DNA of 13,257 nucleotides from RGIG464 sp045643185 (GTDB lineage: Bacteria > Myxococcota_A > Bradymonadia > UBA4248), in assembly GCA_045643185.1 (NCBI GenBank), contig JAZUKH010000103.1:1-13257 (forward strand), read 5' to 3'. Below the pieces are notes generated by a model, which was not told where the DNA came from, did no database searches, and was given only the letters and a program-made list of their open reading frames with translations. Positions 1-8,083 of the stretch are shown piece by piece. The position numbers were made by a program, and so were the translations under genes. Every line of letters begins with the position of its first letter. Positions within the stretch are counted from its first letter, which is position 1.

Positions 1-241
1 CGCTGCATTTCGTTTTGTCGCCTTTGTTCGCGCAGTCAGCGTCGGAGCTGCATTCTTTCGAATCAGCAGGTTTCTCGCAAACACCAGCGGCGCTGCATTT
101 CGTTTTGTCGCCTTTGTTCGCGCAGTCAGCGTCGGAGCTGCATTCTTTCGAATCAGCAGGTTTCACGCAAACGCCAGCGTCGTCACATTTCGTTTTGTCG
201 CCTTTGTCCGCGCAATCCGCGTCGACGCTGCATTCTTTCGA
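1..241 (-). repeat. 90-bp tandem coding repeats
   Basis: Positions 1-90 and 91-180 differ at only about three sites, so adjacent units are nearly identical at DNA level. The first coding unit (residues 31-60, positions 241-152) has diverged more. The array continues beyond the window edge. Near-identity of in-frame units indicates recent duplication or homogenisation, so copy number probably varies between strains (inference). Confidence 0.9.
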
Positions 242-331
242 ATCATTATCGTCATCGTCGTCGCCACAAGCCACGACACCGAAAGCACAAAGACCAGCCA
301 ACGCCATTGCCAAAAGATCACGTTTCGTCAT
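1..331 (-). CDS. Cys-rich tandem-repeat lipoprotein (N-terminal part; C-terminus outside window)
   Basis: The reading frame starts at ATG 331 and is still open at the window's left edge (110 codons visible). Residues 1-21 form a signal peptide with a basic start (MTKR), a hydrophobic core and a VVAC lipobox, so Cys22 should be lipidated after signal peptidase II cleavage. An acidic linker (GDDDDDND) follows. From residue 31 there are 30-residue repeats, each with four cysteines in the pattern EC-x5-C-x8-C-x5-C (residues 34, 40, 49 and 55 in the first unit) and a KGDKTKC core. Two full units and most of a third are visible. The four cysteines suggest two disulfides per unit, which is inference. 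An AAGGAG ribosome-binding site 8 nt upstream fixes the start. The gene lies downstream of, and on the same strand as, the giant Cys-rich lipoprotein gene, but a terminator separates them. Function is unknown; a surface-exposed spacer or adhesin-like protein is plausible. Confidence 0.85.
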   Translation of the reverse strand, partial: MTKRDLLAMALAGLCAFGVVACGDDDDDNDSKECSVDADCADKGDKTKCDDAGVCVKPADSKECSSDADCANKGDKTKCSAAGVCEKPADSKECSSDADCANKGDKTKCS

Positions 332-339
332 AACCAAGT

Positions 340-345
340 CTCCTT
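340..345 (-). promoter_or_regulatory. Ribosome-binding site of the partial lipoprotein gene
   Basis: AAGGAG on the minus strand, 8 nt before ATG 331. It is a near-consensus Shine-Dalgarno and supports this start codon. Confidence 0.8.
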
Positions 346-443
346 TTGAGATATGAAATAAAGGGGTAACGCGCAAATGCACGTATTTTCTATCGAATTA
401 TATTCGGTTCTACAAATCAACATCCTGTGTCGATTTCTTGGCG

Positions 444-472
444 CTTATAGACTGATTTTTTTAAGCTTGCAA
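444..472 (-). promoter_or_regulatory. Candidate sigma70-type promoter for the partial lipoprotein gene
   Basis: On the minus strand, TTGCAA (472-467) is followed after exactly 17 nt by TATAAG (449-444), a reasonable -35/-10 pair. Transcription would start near 437, giving a 5' leader of about 105 nt. A second -10-like TATAAT at 402-397 lacks a convincing -35. This is motif evidence only, in AT-rich DNA where chance matches are common. Confidence 0.4.
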
Positions 473-541
473 ACTTTTCTATCAAAAATTTTTGACTCAA
501 AAATCTCGCAAATGCCGATATTACGTGAATTTGTGACATTT

Positions 542-579
542 TTGTCATACTTGAGGTCAATTGACCTCAAGTATGACAA
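542..579. repeat. 38-bp perfect palindrome
   Basis: Two 19-bp arms, TTGTCATACTTGAGGTCAA and its exact reverse complement, meet with no spacer. The site is about 70 bp upstream of the candidate -35 of the lipoprotein gene and about 145 bp downstream of the giant gene's terminator. Neither strand has a T-run after it, so it is not a standard intrinsic terminator. Perfect dyad symmetry suits a dimeric DNA-binding protein; a transcript could also fold it into a 17-bp stem with an AATT loop. Its role is not known. Confidence 0.85.
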
Positions 580-722
580 TTTGAATTAAATTTCATAAAT
601 CATTAAAAAAAGAAAATTTATTTATAAATACCTACATGTGGTTTGTATATTCAGCAGTGAATACCGAACAAAAACCGATTTTCGACACAGCAGTCAGCCT
701 GTCCCAACGAGCCATGAAGAAC

Positions 723-755
723 AAAAAAAGGCTGCTCCGAAGAGCAGCCTTTTTT
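723..755 (-). terminator. Intrinsic terminator of the giant lipoprotein gene
   Basis: A perfect 8-bp stem (GGCTGCTC 730-737, loop CGAA, GAGCAGCC 742-749) is flanked by a seven-A run (723-729) and a six-T run (750-755). On the minus strand it lies 27 nt past the stop codon of the giant gene and is followed by the U-run given by the A tract. The symmetry would let it work in both directions, but no plus-strand gene enters it here. Confidence 0.9.
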
Positions 756-776
756 AGCGAGACGCCAGATTACGCG

Positions 777-3700
777 TTAGTACGCGCTGGTCCAGCGAAC
801 ATTGTCGACGAGAATACGGGACTTCGACGAGCTCGTCGCCGTGATGGTCACAACCGCGTTATTATCGCGGTTATTGAATGTCACTGACTTGGAACGTTTT
901 TCCGTATCGCTTTGCTTGGAGATCGTCTCCGACTTCACGCCATCGGTAATGGTGACCGTGACGTTACCTTCGGAGGCGCTCCAGAATTTGTAATCGAACG
1001 ACAGCGTACCGATACCGCCCGTGAAGCCAGTGATCGTCAACGTCGTCGTATTCTTACCGTTGAAAATAGCCGTCATGCCATCGATCACACTGGTCGTGTC
1101 ATAGAAGGCGGCATTCTTCAACGTGAGTTTACCCGCGTTGCCGTAGTCTTTCGAATAATTTGAAGCGTAGCTTGTATTCGCTTTCGCCGTTTCGAAAGTT
1201 TCGGTCACGTCGTAGGACGTGGTCGAAGGCACGTCGCAATCTCCCGTTTCGGCATTACAAACCGTACCGGTCGCGCATTCATCGTAAAGGATGAAAACGC
1301 CATCGTCACAGATTTCAACGTTGTTATTGACGCAACGGATATCGCTTTCTGTGCAGCTAGACCCAGCGTTTGTGAACGTACGTGTGAAGGACGCATCAAT
1401 GATGGTCGAATCCTTGATGATGATCGGCGGCAAATCGCCGTTCTGAGCCGGTCGACAGATATATTCAGCATTGTCGTCCATGAAGGCAAACACGCAGTAG
1501 TTCACACCAGGCTTACCGGCATACTTCGTACTCGTCATGTATTCGGTGTTCGCGTAGCAATCACCGCAGGAGGCATTGTGTTCCGCAGAGACTTCGGTCC
1601 ATTGACCGAATGGCTTGGAGAGGTCATTCGTGCAGAACATACCAGCCACGACGTCCTCGGGCGAGGAGCCAGAGGGGAGGAGAATACGTCCGTAGCCCAT
1701 GTGGTCAGAGGCTTCGAGCCACTGGAAAGCGCACCAGGTCACATTGGTCGAAGCTTCGCCGGCGATGCAACCTTCACTCTGCGCGTCGCAGACGGGCGTC
1801 GACCCCGAGCAGACCGTGACAGTCTGGTAGATACCATCCATGCACATTTCGAGCGCCGGCCCCACGCAACGAATGTCGGCATCAGGGCATTTCTGTTTCG
1901 CGACGCAATCGCTCGTATCGATCTCGCATTCCGTGCACTTCAAATTGCCACCAACATAGTTCGCGGGATCGTATTCAGCACAGCTCGTCACACCGAACAT
2001 GAACAAGTCGCCATCGCAATACTCGTTTTCGCCAAGTATTGTATCACCGCATTTATCCACTTCGGGTTCCTTACAAGCACTGTAATTGAGCGTGCAATTG
2101 CTATTGCAGCTGACCTTACCCGAAACGTATTTCGGATCCCAGCCGGCGCAGCTCGTTTCGTCGAGCAGGAAAGCATCCTTATCGCATTCTTCATTATTGT
2201 TGACGATGCCGTCACCGCACTTAGCCGTGGGTTTATTGACGCAGTTTTTGAAGTTGAGGGTACAGTCGGCGTTGCAACTCATCGTTCCGGAAGCGTAGTC
2301 GCCCCAGTCAGTGCACTTGTTAGCGCCATCGAGGAACGCGGTCTTATCGCACCATTCGTTGTTGATTTCATCGATGCGGCCGTTGCCACAAAGCGACGAA
2401 GCGTCTTTACAAGCGCCGTATTCGACTTTGCATGTGGCCGTATTACACGTGACATTGCCAGAAACATATTTCGAATTCCAACCAGCACAGGTCTTTTCAT
2501 TGAACAAGAAGGACTCGCCATCGCATTCTTCACTATCCTGGTTCACCACACCGTCACCGCATGAGGCCTCCTTCGGCTTGGTGCAACCCGCGAACGAAAG
2601 TTCGCAAGTCGAGGTGCAGCTGACGTTACCGGAGGTGTAATCGCCCCATTCCGCGCAAGTCTTCGCGTCATCGATGAAGAGCTTACCATCGCACCATTCA
2701 TCGGCATCGAGTTTACCGTTGCCGCATTTGACTGTAGCCACGCAGGCGCTCGTATCGATCTCGCACTTGTCGTTACATTTCAGCATACCGGAGCTGTAAG
2801 ATTCGCTGTAATCCACGCACGATTTAATACCGAACATGAATTGACCAGCATCGCATTCTTCGGTGTTGGAATCATATTTACCATCGCCGCAAGCCGAAAC
2901 AGCTTTCTTGACGCAGGCACTTTCATTGACGGTGCAGTTATTGTTGCAACCGAGCTTACCGGATTCATAGACCGAGCTGTAATCTTTGCAGTCCGTGACA
3001 TCCATAAAGAAGCTATTGTTATCGCATTCTTCAGCGTCTGTATTCACGATGCCATCACCGCAGTGGGCCGTCGGAGCAGCCACGCAGGACGACGTATCGA
3101 TTTCGCACGTACGCGTGCAGCCCACAGTGCCGATCGAACCGGGCAGCCAGTTTGCACACTGATTATCGTTGTCGATAAACTTGTTGGTATCACAGAACTC
3201 GTCGTCATCGAGCACGCCGTTACCGCAACGGGTCTTGCAGTTCGATTCGTCGAATTCGCAATCGCTGTTACAGGTCATCGTGCCGGAGCTATAGATGGAG
3301 CTCCAGTCAGCGCAGTTGAACGAGAAGCCATCGGCCAACGCCGTTTTATCGCAGAATTCGGTTTCCTGATTGACTTTGCCGTCACCACAGACGGGCGGTT
3401 TACAATTCGTCGTATTGACGCTGCAATCGCTATTGCAGCTGAGCGTCCCGGTCGAACCAGGCACCCAAGCATCACAGGTATTGCCATCGGGATCGAACTT
3501 GTCGTTATCGCACCATTCTTCATCATCCAACTTGCCGTTGCCGCAGGTCTGAACCTGTTTGAGCACGCAACCGGATTCATCGATCTCGCACTTGCTCGTG
3601 CATTTGAGCGTGCCGCCCGAGTATTTGCTGTCAACCTTTTCGCAAGTATTCAAGTCGGGATCATACGCGTTGATATCGCATTCTTCGGCGCTGCCATTGA

Positions 3701-6700
3701 CGATACCGTCGCCGCACTTGGCTTCAGCAGGCTTCGTACAACCTGACTCATCGAGAGTACAGTCGGCATTGCACTTCATCGTACCGCCCGTGTAGGCAGA
3801 GTTCCAATCCTTACAGGCCGTGGCGTTATCCAAGAATGCCGTCTTATCGCACAACTCGTCGTTGTTGACGATGCCGTCGCCGCACTTGGCAACGGGGGGC
3901 TTGCAACCGGTCGTAATGATCGTCGAGCAGTCCTCAGAACAGGCCAAATCGCCCGTGTAACCACTGCCCATGACTTTGGCACAGGTATTCTTACTGGTGG
4001 AGAATTTGTCACCCGTCGCGCTGTGATCACAAGCTTCGACAACGCCGCCGCTGTTATTCACTGCACCGTTACCACACCACGTTTTACAAGCCGAGAAGTC
4101 GTATTTACAATCGCTCGTGCAGCTGATCGTGCCTTTCTGGTACACGCTTGAATCATAAGCATTGCACGCGGTCTGCGTTGCCGAGAAGCGCATCACCTTG
4201 TTATCGCAGTCTTCGCCCGGATCCAGAACACCGTTACCGCAGGACGGTTCGTAGCCCTTACACTCAGACGTATCGAACTCACACGTGTCCGTGCATTTCA
4301 ACTTACCCGTCGTGTATTCAGCAGAGTAGTCAGAGCAATTCGTGACATAGAACTTGTCGCCATCACAGACTTCATTGTCATCAAGGATATTGTTGCCACA
4401 TTTTTTGGTTGGCGTGATCGGTTTTTCGACACAGGCACTGTAGTCGATCGTGCATGTGCTGTTATTGCACTTGACGCTACCGGACGCATATTTGGGATCC
4501 CAACCGGCGCACGTTTTTTTGTCGAGCAGGAATTTCGTACCATCGCATTCTTCGGTACCATTTACGATGCCGTCACCGCAATAAGGTTTGGTTTCGCACA
4601 TCGACGTGTCGACGACGCAGTTTGAAAGGCATTGAACGTTCGTGCCCGATTTGTAGGTGGAGCTGTAAGCCGAACAATCGGCGCTGCCTTTACGGAAGCT
4701 CGTGATATCGCATTCTTCACTGTTCTGATTGACGATACCGTCACCACAGATCGTCGGAGCGGTACAATCATTGAGATTGAACGACATACAGTCATCAGCG
4801 CAGCTCAACGACCCCGTGGAACCGACACCGACCTGCGTCGCGCACGTCTTGTTATTGAGTTTATCGCCATCACAGACTTCGCCCTTCGTGGCGTTGAGGG
4901 AGCCGTTACCGCACCAGGAAATACATTCAGACGTATCGATCGTGCAGTTATCAGCGCATTTGAGCGTGCCGCCCGAAGTATAGAGCATCGAATTGTAACC
5001 CGAGCAGCTTGTGAACGAGCCATTGAACTTATTCTTGTCGCATTCTTCGCCCGGATCGATCGTACCGTTGCCGCAAAGGACTGGTGCCGAACAGTTCGTC
5101 GTGTCATAGCCGTCGCAGGTATTGTTACAACGGATCGCCCCCGTCGAACCGGAACCGAGCACGGATTCGCAGGTCGCGCCTTTAAGGATCGTGCCATCAC
5201 AAACTTCGCCGGCATCGACACGGCTGTTACCGCACGTCACAGCGGCGGTGCAGTTCGTCGTGTCGTAACCCGTGCAAGAGAGATTACAAACGACGTTACC
5301 GGTCGAGCCAAAACCAACTTTAGACGCGCACGTTGCGCCGTTCACGTTGAACCCATCGCAAACTTCGCCGGCATCCAAAACGCCGTTGCCGCATTTCACC
5401 GCTTCGGAGCAATTCGACGTGTCGTAGCCCGAACAGGTGCTGTTACATTTCAGTTCGCCCTTCGACCCATAACCGACACGAGCCGCGCAGCTTGCGCCGT
5501 TCAACAAATTGCCATCGCAGACTTCGCCGTTATCAAGTTTACCGTTGCCACAAGTGACTTCAGGCGAGCACCCGGTGGTATCGAGCGAAGCACAGTTTTT
5601 GGCGCAACGGACAACGCCTTTCGAGCCATAACCGACCAACTGAGCGCAGGTCTGACCGGCGACGTTCGTGTTATCGCAGACTTCCCCAGCATCGATCGAC
5701 CCGTTACCGCAGGCGACTGGCGCCGAACAGGATGACGTATCAAAGCTGTAGCATGAGCTGCCGCACTTCAGCGTGCCCTGCGAGCCCGAACCGACGATGT
5801 CAGCGCACGTTTTGCCATTCACATTGCCTGGTTCGCAAACTTCACCGTTATCGATCGTGCCGTTTCCGCACGTCGAAGGCGCCGAGCAACCGGAAAGATT
5901 ATAATATTTGCAGTTATCGCCGCAGAGGAGCGTGCCTTTCGAGCCCGGACCAACGATGTCGGCGCACGTTTTGCCGTTCAGTGCAGCACCATCGCAGACT
6001 TCGGTCGCATCTTCAAGAATACCGTTACCGCACTTGGTCTGGGGGATCGTACAACCTTTCGTTTCAAAACCTGTGCACGAGTTATTGCAACGCAGAACGC
6101 CCGTGGCGCCTTCACCGAGGATGGACGCGCAGGTCTGGTCGTTCAAACGGTTGCTATCGCAGGCTTCGCCAGCTTCGATATAACCGTTGCCGCACGAAGA
6201 CGGCGCCGTGCAGTTCGAAATGTCATAGCCCGTGCAGTTATTCAAACACGAAAGATTTCCGACGGAGCCTTCGCCGACCACGTCGGCACACGTCTGGCTG
6301 TTCAACTGTTTGCCATCACAAACTTCGCCAGGATCCACGCTGCCGTTACCGCAGGTCGTACGCGGCGAGCATTGTGTCGCCACGATCTTGCATGACACAT
6401 CGCACTGAAGCGCGCCCTTGGAGCCTTCGCCCACAATTTTTTCGCACGTTGCGCCGTTCGCAAACGAAACACCGTCGCATTCTTCGCCTTCTTCGAGGCG
6501 GCCGTTGCCGCATTTCGACGCAGCGGAGCATTCCGAAATGTCGTAGCCGGAGCACTTGTCGTTGCAACGAATCGTGCCTTCAGATCCCACGCCAACGTAG
6601 CTGGCGCAGGTCACGTTATTCAGCTTGTCATGGTCACAGACTTCGCCTTCATCGAGCTTACCGTTGCCACACGTCGTCGGCGCCGAGCAACCGGTCGTAT

Positions 6701-7613
6701 CAAACTCACCGCAGTTCACGGAACAACCCAGCGACCCCACAGAGCCTTCGCCGACAACCTCGGCGCACGTTTTGCCGTTCACATCACGACCGTCGCAAAC
6801 TTCCTGACCATCCACCGCACCGTTGCCGCACGTCGTCGGTTTCGAGCAGTGAGACGAATCAAAGCCCTGGCAGCCTGCCAAACAGTAGAGATCGCCGACA
6901 GAACCCGGGCCAACGATCGTCGCACACGTCTGGTCATTCAACTTCTTGCCATCGCAAACCTCACCGGCTTCCACGACCTGGTTGCCGCAGATCGACTTAG
7001 ACGTATCGATCTCTTTTTCGCAACCGTTCTGAGCGTTGTCGTCCGCATCTTCCCAGCCAACTTCGCACGTGATCGCGCATTCACCGTCACTGCAATAACC
7101 TGCTTTCACGTGTTTCGACGCATCCGCGCCCGCGCACTCGTGATTGCAGCTGCCACAGTGCTGACGATTCGACGCCGTGTCCACACACGTGCCCGAACCA
7201 TCCGGCAACACACACATTTCCGTGTCGCCCTGGCAGTTGTCCGTACACGATCCCAAATAGCATGTCATGCCTTGGGCTACGTCACATTTGTGACCAATCG
7301 ATCCGCAGTTGTTGTTGTCGCTGTCCGTGTTCGCGCAAACGCCGTTGCCGCAAACCCAGCCCTTCGTGCTGCACTCAACAGCCTCACCCGTGCTCGGATT
7401 CTGACACTGACAACGATGGTTGATACACACATTGCCGTTCGTGCAAACATTCCCGGCAAGACCACAGTTCTCATTGTCTTCCGCAACACAATGCGTCCCA
7501 TTCCAAACTTCGTTCTCGGTACACGAGGACTCCGTCTCGGGATCGTCGGCGCAACCAGCCATGGCCAGCATCGACGCGACAGCCGCTAAGACCATCCATT
7601 GTTTCTTCTGCAT
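777..7613 (-). CDS. Giant Cys-rich repeat lipoprotein (31 myxobacterial-type disulfide repeats)
   Basis: The 2278-residue protein starts with a lipoprotein signal (MQKKQW, hydrophobic core, MAGC lipobox, Cys21), so it should be anchored in the envelope and exposed. Residues 30-208 are an EGF-like Cys-rich region with CG.C...C motifs and a DNAQNGCE motif, both common in myxobacterial secreted proteins. Residues 209-1908 hold 31 repeats of about 53-57 residues with six cysteines each, like the myxococcus cysteine-rich repeat (TIGR02232/DUF4215 type). Residues 1909-2130 are a further Cys-containing region, and about 2131-2278 is a Cys-free, Thr/Ser/Asn-rich segment that looks like a beta-sandwich (DVTETFETA..., ending VDNVRWTSAY). 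A minus-strand AAAGGA lies 11 nt before the ATG, and a terminator follows the stop. A TATAAT lies at 7715-7710 but has no clear -35. No catalytic motif was recognised. A long surface fibre, adhesin or binding scaffold is likely but inferred. Confidence 0.95.
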   Translation of the reverse strand: MQKKQWMVLAAVASMLAMAGCADDPETESSCTENEVWNGTHCVAEDNENCGLAGNVCTNGNVCINHRCQCQNPSTGEAVECSTKGWVCGNGVCANTDSDNNNCGSIGHKCDVAQGMTCYLGSCTDNCQGDTEMCVLPDGSGTCVDTASNRQHCGSCNHECAGADASKHVKAGYCSDGECAITCEVGWEDADDNAQNGCEKEIDTSKSICGNQVVEAGEVCDGKKLNDQTCATIVGPGSVGDLYCLAGCQGFDSSHCSKPTTCGNGAVDGQEVCDGRDVNGKTCAEVVGEGSVGSLGCSVNCGEFDTTGCSAPTTCGNGKLDEGEVCDHDKLNNVTCASYVGVGSEGTIRCNDKCSGYDISECSAASKCGNGRLEEGEECDGVSFANGATCEKIVGEGSKGALQCDVSCKIVATQCSPRTTCGNGSVDPGEVCDGKQLNSQTCADVVGEGSVGNLSCLNNCTGYDISNCTAPSSCGNGYIEAGEACDSNRLNDQTCASILGEGATGVLRCNNSCTGFETKGCTIPQTKCGNGILEDATEVCDGAALNGKTCADIVGPGSKGTLLCGDNCKYYNLSGCSAPSTCGNGTIDNGEVCEPGNVNGKTCADIVGSGSQGTLKCGSSCYSFDTSSCSAPVACGNGSIDAGEVCDNTNVAGQTCAQLVGYGSKGVVRCAKNCASLDTTGCSPEVTCGNGKLDNGEVCDGNLLNGASCAARVGYGSKGELKCNSTCSGYDTSNCSEAVKCGNGVLDAGEVCDGFNVNGATCASKVGFGSTGNVVCNLSCTGYDTTNCTAAVTCGNSRVDAGEVCDGTILKGATCESVLGSGSTGAIRCNNTCDGYDTTNCSAPVLCGNGTIDPGEECDKNKFNGSFTSCSGYNSMLYTSGGTLKCADNCTIDTSECISWCGNGSLNATKGEVCDGDKLNNKTCATQVGVGSTGSLSCADDCMSFNLNDCTAPTICGDGIVNQNSEECDITSFRKGSADCSAYSSTYKSGTNVQCLSNCVVDTSMCETKPYCGDGIVNGTEECDGTKFLLDKKTCAGWDPKYASGSVKCNNSTCTIDYSACVEKPITPTKKCGNNILDDNEVCDGDKFYVTNCSDYSAEYTTGKLKCTDTCEFDTSECKGYEPSCGNGVLDPGEDCDNKVMRFSATQTACNAYDSSVYQKGTISCTSDCKYDFSACKTWCGNGAVNNSGGVVEACDHSATGDKFSTSKNTCAKVMGSGYTGDLACSEDCSTIITTGCKPPVAKCGDGIVNNDELCDKTAFLDNATACKDWNSAYTGGTMKCNADCTLDESGCTKPAEAKCGDGIVNGSAEECDINAYDPDLNTCEKVDSKYSGGTLKCTSKCEIDESGCVLKQVQTCGNGKLDDEEWCDNDKFDPDGNTCDAWVPGSTGTLSCNSDCSVNTTNCKPPVCGDGKVNQETEFCDKTALADGFSFNCADWSSIYSSGTMTCNSDCEFDESNCKTRCGNGVLDDDEFCDTNKFIDNDNQCANWLPGSIGTVGCTRTCEIDTSSCVAAPTAHCGDGIVNTDAEECDNNSFFMDVTDCKDYSSVYESGKLGCNNNCTVNESACVKKAVSACGDGKYDSNTEECDAGQFMFGIKSCVDYSESYSSGMLKCNDKCEIDTSACVATVKCGNGKLDADEWCDGKLFIDDAKTCAEWGDYTSGNVSCTSTCELSFAGCTKPKEASCGDGVVNQDSEECDGESFLFNEKTCAGWNSKYVSGNVTCNTATCKVEYGACKDASSLCGNGRIDEINNEWCDKTAFLDGANKCTDWGDYASGTMSCNADCTLNFKNCVNKPTAKCGDGIVNNNEECDKDAFLLDETSCAGWDPKYVSGKVSCNSNCTLNYSACKEPEVDKCGDTILGENEYCDGDLFMFGVTSCAEYDPANYVGGNLKCTECEIDTSDCVAKQKCPDADIRCVGPALEMCMDGIYQTVTVCSGSTPVCDAQSEGCIAGEASTNVTWCAFQWLEASDHMGYGRILLPSGSSPEDVVAGMFCTNDLSKPFGQWTEVSAEHNASCGDCYANTEYMTSTKYAGKPGVNYCVFAFMDDNAEYICRPAQNGDLPPIIIKDSTIIDASFTRTFTNAGSSCTESDIRCVNNNVEICDDGVFILYDECATGTVCNAETGDCDVPSTTSYDVTETFETAKANTSYASNYSKDYGNAGKLTLKNAAFYDTTSVIDGMTAIFNGKNTTTLTITGFTGGIGTLSFDYKFWSASEGNVTVTITDGVKSETISKQSDTEKRSKSVTFNNRDNNAVVTITATSSSKSRILVDNVRWTSAY
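1890..6989 (-). repeat. Array of 31 six-cysteine protein repeats, two classes
   Basis: Each unit has cysteines at CG[ND], xCD, xC, then C-x3-C and a final C. Class A (units 1-12, residues 209-846, positions 6989-5076, plus unit 14) has CGNG..D.GEVCDG..LNG.TCA..VG.GS.G.L.C. Class B (unit 13 and most of 15-31) has CGDGIVN...EECD...F....C..W...Y.SG...C. Units 19, 22 and 24 combine class B front ends with a class A-like G[SY].G middle. Unit 31 has shortened C4-C5 spacing (CTEC). Units are diverged at DNA level, unlike the 90-bp array at 1-241, so this expansion is older. Confidence 0.92.
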
Positions 7614-7946
7614 AACCTTTGTCTTCCTTTGTCTAAGACAGTCAGGGGGGCGAAAAATTTCGCCCGATTTAGGAACGCAAAAGTCTAGCAGAAATGGCCC
7701 TCTATAACAATTATATAGGAATTTTTATTCCAAACGATTTTACAACTTACCCTAGCTTTTGGTGTCTGGAAAAATAACAAAATACATGACCGCCCCATAC
7801 AACCAGACAAGCCAACCAACAAACGACGTTGATTTGTTGAAAAAAAATGTCACGTTTTGAAAACCGATGGCAATATATACTGGTTGGGGGCCCAAATGTA
7901 ATGATCGTGTAGGTCTAACAACTACATCGTATTTTGGTGGGGGGAA
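7614..7946. other. Non-coding region upstream of the giant lipoprotein gene
   Basis: AT-rich, with no supported gene. It contains the giant gene's ribosome-binding site (7625-7630, minus strand AAAGGA), a leader hairpin (7648-7665) and a -10-like TATAAT on the minus strand (7715-7710). A weak imperfect stem between about 7888 and 7942 is the only other structure seen. The 73-codon frame at 7973-7752 has no ribosome-binding site and starts inside a palindromic repeat, so it is not called. Confidence 0.6.
7648..7665 (-). other. Small hairpin in the 5' leader of the giant lipoprotein gene
   Basis: GGGCGAA...TTCGCCC forms a 7-bp stem around a 4-nt loop, 35-52 nt upstream of the start codon. It is not followed by a T-run on the minus strand. 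It could affect mRNA stability or translation, but nothing in the sequence shows this directly. Confidence 0.4.
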
Positions 7947-8014
7947 GTCTCCCCCTACGCGGCTATTTCGCATATCATGCGAAATACGCCGCTACCCCTT
8001 CGCCTGGCGGGGCC
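7947..8014 (-). repeat. Palindromic repeat element, copy 1 (short core)
   Basis: Read on the minus strand, it starts GGCCCCGCCAGGCGAAGGGG, continues TAGCGGCGTATT, forms a 9-bp perfect stem (ATTTCGCAT, loop GAT, ATGCGAAAT) and closes with AGCCGCGTAGGGGGAGAC. An outer GCGGC/GCCGC stem surrounds the core, with a GT versus A bulge. The outer flanks match the copy at 13012-13118, but the core differs. It lies 68 bp past the rsmB stop, in the same orientation as rsmB. Confidence 0.85.
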
Positions 8015-8038
8015 CAGTCACGACGTGAGAACTCTTTC

Positions 8039-8083
8039 GTATTTCTGCATAGACGTGTGTTCCGCACGTCTATGCAGAAATAC
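8039..8083 (-). repeat. 19-bp-stem hairpin overlapping the rsmB stop codon
   Basis: GTATTTCTGCATAGACGTG (8039-8057) and its exact reverse complement (8065-8083) flank a 7-nt loop. The outermost base pair uses the last base of the rsmB TAG codon. On the minus strand GAAAG follows, not a T-run, so it is not a classical intrinsic terminator, but such a stem can protect the mRNA 3' end or help termination. The outer arm GTATTTC.GCAT resembles the core arm of the palindromic element 25 bp away. Confidence 0.8.

Noticed and set aside
15..356. 113-codon plus-strand frame with repeated FAQSASELHSFESAGF units
   Set aside because: It is the antisense of the 90-bp coding repeats. The minus-strand frame has a signal peptide, lipobox and good ribosome-binding site, which this one lacks.
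542..579. Palindrome as an intrinsic terminator
   Set aside because: No T-run follows on either strand, and the giant gene already has a strong terminator at 723-755.
377..589. 70-codon plus-strand frame in the AT-rich intergenic region
   Set aside because: It has no ribosome-binding site, runs through the palindrome and the candidate promoter, and encodes no recognisable protein.
1578..7589. Long plus-strand open frames (up to about 420 codons) opposite the giant lipoprotein gene
   Set aside because: They are mirror images of the repeated Cys/Gly/Asp codons on the minus strand, which rarely give stops in the antisense frames. Their translations are low-complexity and lack ribosome-binding sites.
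7802..7850. CAACAAA/TTTGTTG stem as a terminator
   Set aside because: The stem is AT-rich with a 9-nt loop, and its A-run lies on the wrong side for termination of either neighbouring minus-strand gene.
7752..7973. 73-codon minus-strand frame with a hydrophobic C-terminal half
   Set aside because: Its start lies inside the hairpin of the palindromic repeat, no ribosome-binding site precedes it, and the hydrophobicity probably reflects AT-rich DNA.
7947..8083. CRISPR-like array from clustered palindromes after rsmB
   Set aside because: The two hairpins are different sequences, with no regularly spaced identical repeats and no unique spacers of constant length.
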